A program made the position numbers and the translations under genes. From the NCBI GenBank assembly GCA_963785755.1, contig CAWAXG010000038.1:5074-69073 (forward strand): a stretch of 64,000 bases of DNA, written 5' to 3'. The notes beneath the pieces are model-generated. The model was not told the DNA's origin, did not search any database, and saw only the letters and a program-made list of their open reading frames with translations. Positions 9,431 through 15,831 of this stretch are shown here, piece by piece (position 1 is the first letter of the stretch; every line of letters starts with the position of its first letter). This stretch comes from JACCXG01 sp963785755. Lineage in GTDB: Bacteria > Acidobacteriota > Vicinamibacteria > Vicinamibacterales > 2-12-FULL-66-21.

Positions 9431-10528
9431 GTGCCGTTCACCGCCAGGAGATCCAGCGCGCTCATCGCTGCCCTCCTCTTGGCTTTCTTCCTCCTGCTGC
9501 CGCCGAGTCAGGCCGCGGCGCAGAACGGTCTGGCCGGCCGCGCGGCAATCGAAGCGGTCGCCTCCATCGCGACCTCGTCCGCCGACGGCATCGACGATCC
9601 CTTCGTCGTATTCGATCTCGCGTCCACGTTCCGCGTCACCGACGGACTGGACGCCATCGTCCGGCCCTACGCGCGCCGGCTGCCGGGCGGCGACTGGGAT
9701 GCGGTGTTCTATCAGGCGCAAATCCGGTATCAACCCGCCGAGCGCGTACGGATCGATGCCGGCATCATCACCTCGCCAATGGGCCTCGGCACGTTCGAGC
9801 TCCGCCCCGACCTCAACCCGCTGGTCGGCTATCCCTTCTACTACTTCGGGCGGCTGCCTGCCTTCGACGAGTACAACAATCGCGTGCAGATCCTGTCGGG
9901 CGGATATCCGCTCGGTGCGCTGGTCAGCGTTTCCGGAACCAGGTGGGATGCCCGCGCGGGAGTCACCGACAGCACGCCGGCGCGGTACCGGAAGATCTTC
10001 GCGGAGACCTCGCCAAGCCCCATGGCGCAGGTGATCGCCGGCGGCGGCGTCACGCCGTGGGCGGGCTTTCGCGTCGGCGGCGCGATCGCGAAGGGCAAAT
10101 ACCGGAGCTCCTCGGATTCGGAGTATTACGGCCTGCCGGACGGCTACATGGGCACGCTGACCGACGCGGATGCGCTGGTCATGAATGTCGAAGCGGAATT
10201 CTCGTACCGCTACACGAAGATTTCAGGTGAATGGGTGCGGGATCGATTCGAGACCAACGGCTCTCCCGCGGTTTCTCGAGGGTTCTACGTCCAGGGCGCG
10301 CAGACGATCACGCCGCGGACCTTTGCCGCCGCGCGCTACACCTACGCGACGACGCCGACGAGGGCGTTGACGCGATCGACGCGGGAGAGCGCGGAAGTCA
10401 GCGGCGGGTACCGGCTGATTCCATCGCTGACGCTGCGTGCGGGATACGAGGGATCGCGCCGCTTCGGCGCGACGGACTGGGACCACGCGGCGGTGGCGTC
10501 CATCGTCTGGGCGCAGCGCTGGTTCTGA
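9431..10528 (+). CDS. Outer-membrane beta-barrel (porin-like) protein
   Basis: 365 residues; the start is GTG with AGGAG six bases upstream, followed by a signal peptide (ALIAALLLAFFLLL, PPSQAAAQ). The mature protein alternates amphipathic strands with short polar turns (DAIVRPYARRL, FYQAQIRYQPAERVRIDAG, EFSYRYTKISGEWVRD) and ends in QRWF, with the terminal Phe used for outer-membrane assembly. It resembles phosphate-selective-porin or general porin-like barrels of about 16 strands. Its position directly behind the cupredoxin gene suggests a joint role, perhaps metal or electron transfer at the envelope; that is inference. No plug or TonB box is visible. Confidence 0.72.
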   Translation: MPFTARRSSALIAALLLAFFLLLPPSQAAAQNGLAGRAAIEAVASIATSSADGIDDPFVVFDLASTFRVTDGLDAIVRPYARRLPGGDWDAVFYQAQIRYQPAERVRIDAGIITSPMGLGTFELRPDLNPLVGYPFYYFGRLPAFDEYNNRVQILSGGYPLGALVSVSGTRWDARAGVTDSTPARYRKIFAETSPSPMAQVIAGGGVTPWAGFRVGGAIAKGKYRSSSDSEYYGLPDGYMGTLTDADALVMNVEAEFSYRYTKISGEWVRDRFETNGSPAVSRGFYVQGAQTITPRTFAAARYTYATTPTRALTRSTRESAEVSGGYRLIPSLTLRAGYEGSRRFGATDWDHAAVASIVWAQRWF

Positions 10529-10542
10529 AAGACAAAAAAACC

Positions 10543-10609
10543 GTCAATTCCCAACTCCCAAATACCAACTCCAAAGTTGGGAGTTGGGGGTTGGAGATTG
10601 GGAGTTGAC
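10543..10609. repeat. CCCAACTCC-word hairpin (family B)
   Basis: Begins GTCAATTCCCAACTCCC and ends GGGAGTTGAC, with inverted copies of the word CAACTCCCAA meeting almost without a core. The RNA would fold into a stem of nearly 30 bp. It lies just after the porin stop codon and could help stop transcription, but no proper U-tract follows. Confidence 0.75.
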
Positions 10610-10656
10610 GCGGCCCTTTTCAGCCTGACGTATGGATTTGAAGCGTCCGAGTATGC

Positions 10657-10697
10657 GGTGAAGACGGAGCCGCGCGGGTGCGCGGTCCGTCTTCACC
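10657..10697. repeat. Strong hairpin between convergent genes
   Basis: GGTGAAGACGGA (10657-10668) is the exact reverse complement of 10686-10697, and the interior GCCGCGC/GCGCGGT extends the stem to about 18 pairs with a three-to-four-base loop. It sits between the porin and histone-like genes, which converge, and may act as a bidirectional terminator or mRNA 3' stabiliser. No T-run on either strand. Confidence 0.6.
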
Positions 10698-10733
10698 AAC
10701 CATCCATCCTTCGGACTTCAGACTTCAGAGCTT

Positions 10734-11156
10734 TCAGCGCTTCTTCCGGCCGCCAGCCTTCTTCTTCGCGCCCTTGCGTGCGCCAGCCTTGCGCGCGGGC
10801 GCGCGCCCGGCGGCCTTGCGGGCACCCTTGCGAGCGGTCTTCTTCGATCCGCGCGCTGCGGCCTTGCGGGCACCGCCCGCCGCCTTGCGCGCGCCCGCGG
10901 ATCGACCGGAGGTCTTCTTCTTCGATCCACGTGCGGCCTTGCGGGCACCGCCTGCAGCCTTTCGCGATCCGCCAGCCGAGCGCCGGGGACGGCTCGCACC
11001 CTTCGGAGCAGCAGCAGCCGGAGCGACTACCGGGGGAGGCTCGGTGTCACCACCACCACCCATCATGTCGTCGCCGCTACCCTCGTCTGTTCCCCCGCCA
11101 CCCAGTTCGATGTCGTCATCCATGAGGTCTTCGGTGTCGTTGTCTCCAGGTGCCAT
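10734..11156 (-). CDS. Histone H1-like Lys/Ala/Arg-rich protein
   Basis: 140 residues in two parts. The first 45 are acidic and Gly-rich (DNDTEDLMDDDIELGGG). From about residue 55 the protein is built of repeated basic units such as ARKAAGGARKAA and RGSKKTARKGARKAAG, ending in GGRKKR. This composition is that of eukaryotic histone H1 tails and of bacterial AlgP/Hc1-like DNA-binding proteins, so non-specific nucleoid binding is likely. A good AGGAGG lies ten bases before the ATG. Low-complexity sequence inflates chance open frames, but the ribosome site, the acidic-basic layout and the compact position between two real genes support it. The acidic part could be an intramolecular DNA mimic or partner site. 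Confidence 0.7.
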   Translation of the reverse strand: MAPGDNDTEDLMDDDIELGGGGTDEGSGDDMMGGGGDTEPPPVVAPAAAAPKGASRPRRSAGGSRKAAGGARKAARGSKKKTSGRSAGARKAAGGARKAAARGSKKTARKGARKAAGRAPARKAGARKGAKKKAGGRKKR

Positions 11157-11239
11157 GCTGTGGGTGCCTCCTTAAGTGAGAATTGCCGTCGCAACAACCG
11201 TACCTTGGCCGATGAGAAGACGATCCGGCGCGCCGCTGA

Positions 11240-12034
11240 TCACGAGGCGATTCCGAACGCCGAGACCCGCCGCGCCGGTGATTTCAGACCAATCGATGCC
11301 GCGTCCGCAACTCTCGCGAGGCGCTGCGTCACTCTCGATGATGCATCCGTTTCGAGCGATTCGTTCAGAAACCGCACGACGGGCATGATCGCCCGGAACG
11401 TCCGGACCAGGGTCGGGTAGAAGGCCGGACTGGTGGCCAGCCCCGCCGGAAACTCCCGGCCAGCCAGAAAACTGCGGTATTTCAAGTATTCCGCGGCCGG
11501 ATGATCGCGTGGAAACCCGCGCGGCACCCGCGTCAGCCGCTCGCCGTCGAGCGCTCCGACCGCCCGGCGGAACGCGGCAGCGTGCGCGAGCCGGTGCAGC
11601 TCGGGATGCGTGGCGGCAATGCGCTCGCGGATCCGCACGAGATGCGACGTCTCGGGAGCGTAAAACCCGCCGCCAATCCACACCCATCCCGGCGCAACCT
11701 CGAAGTACAGGCCCGCCCCTTCCCCGCTCGGCAGACCGCGGCGCCTGAACGACGCGGCGACGTGCGTCTTCAGCGGCGACTTGTCCTCGCTGAACCGGGT
11801 ATCGCGATAGATGCGATAGAGGCACTTCTTCGGAGCCGTTTCGAGCTCCGGCGCGAAGTCCTTCAAATCATGGCCGAGCTTCTCGATCACCGCGACCATG
11901 GGGGCGCGCACGTGACGTTCGTAGTCGTCGCGCCGCTCGCGAAACCAGTCGCGATCGTTGTTCCGTTTCAGCGATCGGAGAAAACTCAGGGTTTTTGCCG
12001 TGAAGTGCGTACCGTTTGTGACGCCCATGCGCAT
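11240..12034 (-). CDS. DUF2461 family protein
   Basis: 264 residues. The N-terminal part (FLRSLKRNNDRDWFRERRDDYE), RIYRDTRFSEDKSPLKTH and YFEVAPGWVWIGGGFYAPE are the conserved blocks of DUF2461 (TIGR02453), a widespread cytoplasmic family of unknown function normally near 220-230 residues. The family core ends around residue 215; the last 45 residues (SSRVTQRLARVADAASIGL) are not part of it and may result from a frameshift past the true stop. Two ATG codons (residues 1 and 3) are possible starts and neither has a clear ribosome site. Neighbours give no functional hint. Confidence 0.85.
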   Translation of the reverse strand: MRMGVTNGTHFTAKTLSFLRSLKRNNDRDWFRERRDDYERHVRAPMVAVIEKLGHDLKDFAPELETAPKKCLYRIYRDTRFSEDKSPLKTHVAASFRRRGLPSGEGAGLYFEVAPGWVWIGGGFYAPETSHLVRIRERIAATHPELHRLAHAAAFRRAVGALDGERLTRVPRGFPRDHPAAEYLKYRSFLAGREFPAGLATSPAFYPTLVRTFRAIMPVVRFLNESLETDASSRVTQRLARVADAASIGLKSPARRVSAFGIAS

Positions 12035-12091
12035 CGAAGTGTGAGACGGCGCTTATATCAGGAGTCGAAGACCATAACAAGGACCGAAGTG

Positions 12092-13576
12092 TCAGGTTCG
12101 CGGCGGAACCGCGCCGAGACCAGGACCGGTGAGTTGACCTGTATTCATGAGGCCATTTTTGATGGTGAAAAGACCGGGAAACCGCGCCTCCCACGACGCA
12201 TTCGCGGCGGGCACGAACTGCCTGCCATTCGCCTCGATTCCGGCATTGCCGGGCACGCGCGCGGCGATGCCGGCCGAGTGGATCAGCGACGCGCCCGGGC
12301 AGGTCAGATCCTGCACGCACAGGAACATGCCGAACTTCTGGGCCGCCGCCGCCAGCAGCATGGCGTGCGTCTGACCCTTGCAGGCCTTGAGCGCGACGCC
12401 GGTGTAGCCCATCTCGCGCGCCAGGAGCAGCGACTCGAGGTCGGTCAGCGACTCATCCGCCACGATCGGGCACAACTTCGACGCTTCGTGCATGACGTTG
12501 GCGCGGTCCTTCTTCAGGTCGCGGGCGGTCGGCTGCTCGATGTAGAGAATGCGGTCGAAGCCGGTGGGGGTGGCCTCACGCACCTTGCGCATGAATTCGA
12601 GCAGATAGGCGACGTTGGGACAGCCCTCGTTGAAGTCGAGCAGGTACTTCCAGTCGGTCACCCCACGCGCGGGCAGCGCCCGGTTCACGATCCGGTCAGT
12701 CCGGATGACGCGATCGAGATCGGCCGGCATGTTGCCGCCATTCAGCTTGATCTTGAAGCGAATGAGGCCGTCGCGCTGAATCCACTCCTCGAGCGTGTTC
12801 GGCAGCCCGTCGTTCAGCCGGGTTTTGACGTCCCCAGGCTCCAGCGGGTCGCTCGCGCCGACCGAATGGAAGACCGGCATCGACTCGCGCGGCTTCACCG
12901 GCACGTACTTATCGAGGTACTCGCCCTTGAACGACGCGCCGAGGTCGTGCGACAGGTCGCGGCTCATGTATTTGGGCCCGTACGTCGCATAACTGCTGAC
13001 GCCGAAGGCTTTGCCATACGCGTCGTGCACCGCGGCGTCGAACGCACTGGCCACGACCAGGGTCGCGAGCGGCGGCATCGGCGACGGCAGCGCGCGGGAC
13101 GTCGAGAGCGACTCCGCGGCGCGGAAGTACTGCGGGTCGAGGACCCGGGCCAGATCGACCGGGTGCCCGGCCTCGTCTACTTCCGCGGTCAGCTTGCGGA
13201 GCGTCTCAGCCAGTGCCTTCATCGCGCCGAGCCCGACATCGTACGGCACAGCCGGAAACGCCCACGCGTTCCCGAGCGGCATCGACCCGAACCCCCAGGC
13301 CTCGCGCCCGCCGCCGGTGCGCACCCGGCAATTGACATTCAGCAACGTCACGTCATCGACGGTCCGTCCACCGAACTGATAGGGCGCGCGGTACTTGAAG
13401 TCCTCGAACGCGTGCGTGACCTCGACGATGCGGATGTCGGTGGGGCGTGACTTGACCACGGCGGGCGCCTGATTCTGCCTCCCGGAAGCCGAGCGAAACG
13501 ACCGGCGCGGCCGCGGACAGGAGCAGAGCCCGTCGCGACAGTCCGGTCGAGCCTGGGGGTCAGACCTGGAAGTCAT
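12092..13576 (-). CDS. Mandelate racemase/muconate lactonizing enzyme family protein, with disrupted Tat signal
   Basis: An enolase-superfamily enzyme. Counted from the GTG at 13609, the barrel motifs are KIKLN (286-290), DFNEG (325-329), IEQP (357-360), ADES (384-387) and KACKG (408-412). These supply the catalytic lysines and metal-binding acids, so a proton abstraction alpha to a carboxylate (dehydration, racemization or cycloisomerization) is expected; substrate unknown. An N-terminal Tat signal (LSRRALLLSAAAPVVSLGF) is visible, but in another frame between roughly 13490 and 13550; the annotated frame reads Cys/Arg-rich residues there. A one-base loss and a one-base gain that compensate would restore it. 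I take the ATG at 13576 (MTSRS) as the likely start because upstream codons do not resemble a signal sequence. Confidence 0.75.
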   Translation of the reverse strand: MTSRSDPQARPDCRDGLCSCPRPRRSFRSASGRQNQAPAVVKSRPTDIRIVEVTHAFEDFKYRAPYQFGGRTVDDVTLLNVNCRVRTGGGREAWGFGSMPLGNAWAFPAVPYDVGLGAMKALAETLRKLTAEVDEAGHPVDLARVLDPQYFRAAESLSTSRALPSPMPPLATLVVASAFDAAVHDAYGKAFGVSSYATYGPKYMSRDLSHDLGASFKGEYLDKYVPVKPRESMPVFHSVGASDPLEPGDVKTRLNDGLPNTLEEWIQRDGLIRFKIKLNGGNMPADLDRVIRTDRIVNRALPARGVTDWKYLLDFNEGCPNVAYLLEFMRKVREATPTGFDRILYIEQPTARDLKKDRANVMHEASKLCPIVADESLTDLESLLLAREMGYTGVALKACKGQTHAMLLAAAAQKFGMFLCVQDLTCPGASLIHSAGIAARVPGNAGIEANGRQFVPAANASWEARFPGLFTIKNGLMNTGQLTGPGLGAVPPRT

Positions 13577-13633
13577 AAAATCACAGGGAGCCGTCATGAT
13601 CTCGCTCACTCCGTGCTAAAGGACCTGGTGGGC

Positions 13634-13672
13634 TTCGTGCCGTCGTGCCGTCGTGCCGTCGTGCGGCGCGAA
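13634..13672. repeat. GTGCCGTC tandem words
   Basis: An 8-base word (GTGCCGTC) is repeated about four times just upstream of the sulfatase-like gene. It creates spurious GTG start codons. It resembles the single-orientation arrays seen elsewhere in the window, without an inverted partner nearby. Confidence 0.6.
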
Positions 13673-13730
13673 GCGCAGCTCGTTTCTCGAAGGTCGGAAG
13701 CAAACATCAGGAATTCTAATCGCGGAACCC

Positions 13731-15605
13731 TTGAAATTGCCGATTGATTGGCGCCCCGGCGCAGCCCTGCTGTTGATCGCATTCGCCCTCGCGTGCAGCA
13801 GTCCGCCGCCGGCGCCACCTGGCCAGGCGCCGTCCATCGCGCGCAATGTCGTCCTCATCACGATCGATACGCTGCGTGCCGATCGCGTCGGGGCGTACGG
13901 CTATGCCGCGGCGCGAACGCCGGCGATCGATGGCCTCGCGGCGCGGGGCGCCCGGTTCGATCGCGCCTACGCCCCTGCGCCGATCACGTTGACGTCGCAC
14001 GCGTCGCTGCTGAGCGGCCGGTATCCCGCCGGCCACGGCGCGCGCCACAACGGCCTTCGCGCGAACGCGGCCACCCCGCTCCTGGCCGAGGCCCTGGCGC
14101 GCGAGGGATTCGCCACGGCGGGGTTCGTGTCCGCATTTCCACTGGACCGGCGATTCGGGCTCGACCGCGGCTTTCAGACCTACGGCGATCGGCTGCCTCG
14201 CCTGAACGGCAAACCGGCAAACGAACGACCCGGACATGAGGCCGTGAGCGAGGCGATCGCCTGGCTTGCCGGGCATCGGCGCGCCGCCGCGGGTCAGCCG
14301 GCGCGGTTCTTCCTCTGGATTCACCTGTTCGAGCCGCATGCCCCATACGGCAGCCCCGGCGATCAGCGTCCCGTCAGCGTCCGCTACGACGAAGAGATTG
14401 CCGAGAGCGATCGGCAGGTCGCGCGCGTGGTCGAGGCGGTCGGTCCGGATACGAACGCGACGGCCTTCGTCGTGACCGCGGACCATGGAGAGGCCTTCGG
14501 CGAGCACGGCGAGATCGCGCACAGCATCTTTGTCTACGACACCACCCTGCGCGTGCCGCTCGTATTTGCCGGGCCCGGAATCGGACGTCAGGTGATCGAG
14601 ACGCCCGTCTCCCTGGTGGACGTGGCGCCGACGATCGCCCGCCTTGCGGGCATCAAGGCGTTCGATGCGGATGGCGTGGACCTCGCCCCGGCCCTTGGCG
14701 GAGCCGCGGCGCCGGCGCGTGCGCTCTACGCGGAATCGTTCGCGCCGTTTCTCGACTTCGGCTGGAGCCCGCTCCGATCGGTCCGTGAGGAGGGCTGGAA
14801 GGTCATCGATGCCCCACGGCCGGAGCTCTTTCGGCTGTCGGACGACCCCGGCGAGTCGCGCGACCTTTCATACGGTGAAGGCGCGCGCACGGCCGCGATG
14901 CGCGAGCGCGTCGAACGCTACTCACCGGCGACCCTGGATCCGAAGGCCGCGACAGATCGCGAAGCGGCGTCGCGGCTGCAGTCGCTGGGATATGTCGGCG
15001 CCGGCACTCGAAATGCCTCGCGAGGTGCGGATCCCAAGGACCGGCGCGAGCTCGCGGCCGACATCGCGCGCGTCACGTCAGGTGAGCTGCGCGGCCCGGA
15101 GCTCGAAGCGCGTGCTGCGGCGAATCCTGGCCACGGACCCGGGCAATCCGCTGCTCCCACCTGCGCCTCGGGTTCGTGCTGCAGGAGTCGAAGGCGCTGC
15201 GCCGAGGCGATCTCGCATTTCACCGCCGCCATCGAAGCGGGCATTCCCGGCGCCGACGCCTACCTGGGCCGTGCCGCGTGTCATGCCGCCGGCCGCCGCA
15301 TCGATGCCGCCCTCCGCGATCTGCGCGATGCCGATCGCACCGAGCCCGGCAACCCCGTCGTCCTGGCCAATCAGGGCATCCTCCTGTCCGACAGCGGCCG
15401 GCCCGCCGATGGCCTGCCGTTCCTCGAGCGAACTCTGACGATCGATCCCGACTTTCACGAGGCGAGGTTCAACCTCGCCATCGCCTTCGCGCGACTGAAT
15501 CAACGGGCGAACGCGGCTCGGGAGGCCGGGGAACTGCTGCGGCGGTTGCCCCTCGACGCGCCGCAACGCCAGGAGGTCCAGCGGCTTCTGGATGAGGTAA
15601 AGTAA
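13731..15605 (+). CDS. Sulfatase-fold lipoprotein with C-terminal TPR domain
   Basis: A lipoprotein of about 624 residues. I prefer the TTG start at 13731 because it gives a compact lipoprotein signal with lipobox ALAC (Cys22); the upstream GTG lies in a tandem repeat. The alkaline-phosphatase/sulfatase fold is clear: NVVLITIDTLRADRVGAYGY with metal-binding Asp, then TLTSHASLLSGRYP, TADHGEAFGEHG and LYAESFAPFLDFGW. The Cys/Ser-X-Pro-X-Arg formylglycine motif is absent and the position holds Thr-Ser, so it may be a phosphatase, phosphotransferase or Thr-using hydrolase. TPR repeats follow (ISHFTAAIEAG, NPVVLANQGILLSDSGRP, ARFNLAIAFARL). Between 15105 and 15215 three one-base shifts occur and cancel; the repaired reading is RVLRRILATDPGNPLL-HLRLGFVLQESKALRRGDL. 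Confidence 0.78.
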   Translation: MKLPIDWRPGAALLLIAFALACSSPPPAPPGQAPSIARNVVLITIDTLRADRVGAYGYAAARTPAIDGLAARGARFDRAYAPAPITLTSHASLLSGRYPAGHGARHNGLRANAATPLLAEALAREGFATAGFVSAFPLDRRFGLDRGFQTYGDRLPRLNGKPANERPGHEAVSEAIAWLAGHRRAAAGQPARFFLWIHLFEPHAPYGSPGDQRPVSVRYDEEIAESDRQVARVVEAVGPDTNATAFVVTADHGEAFGEHGEIAHSIFVYDTTLRVPLVFAGPGIGRQVIETPVSLVDVAPTIARLAGIKAFDADGVDLAPALGGAAAPARALYAESFAPFLDFGWSPLRSVREEGWKVIDAPRPELFRLSDDPGESRDLSYGEGARTAAMRERVERYSPATLDPKAATDREAASRLQSLGYVGAGTRNASRGADPKDRRELAADIARVTSGELRGPELEARAAANPGHGPGQSAAPTCASGSCCRSRRRCAEAISHFTAAIEAGIPGADAYLGRAACHAAGRRIDAALRDLRDADRTEPGNPVVLANQGILLSDSGRPADGLPFLERTLTIDPDFHEARFNLAIAFARLNQRANAAREAGELLRRLPLDAPQRQEVQRLLDEVK

Positions 15606-15753
15606 GGGCCGCAACGGTCACAGATCCACGGGCAATTCAAATTCTCGGATCAAGCCCATCGGATAATTGGTCAGCTGGTTTGTGTCCATCCCCAGCCAGA
15701 CACCAAATAGTGGCATTTGAACCACTTACGACGACCTTTCATCCCTCCTCACG

Positions 15754-15769
15754 TGGTGTGGCCCTTGCA
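15754..15769 (+). promoter_or_regulatory. Possible sigma-54 promoter
   Basis: TGGTGTGGCCCTTGCA has TGG and TTGCA at the correct -24/-12 spacing but mismatches CAC after TGG. It overlaps a possible sigma-70 -35 (TTGACA at 15772-15777, with TATTTT 15 bases on). Which of the two drives the TonB receptor gene cannot be decided here. Confidence 0.3.
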
Positions 15770-15831
15770 CTTTGACATTCGTCCCACAGGGGTATTTTCG
15801 TTCTCAGTTCTTTAGTTCAGGAGCGTCAGGC

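Noticed and set aside
11501..13450. 650-codon open frame opposite DUF2461 and the mandelate-racemase-type gene
   Set aside because: It runs across two real genes and the gap between them, and its translation shows no domain and a shadow-like composition.
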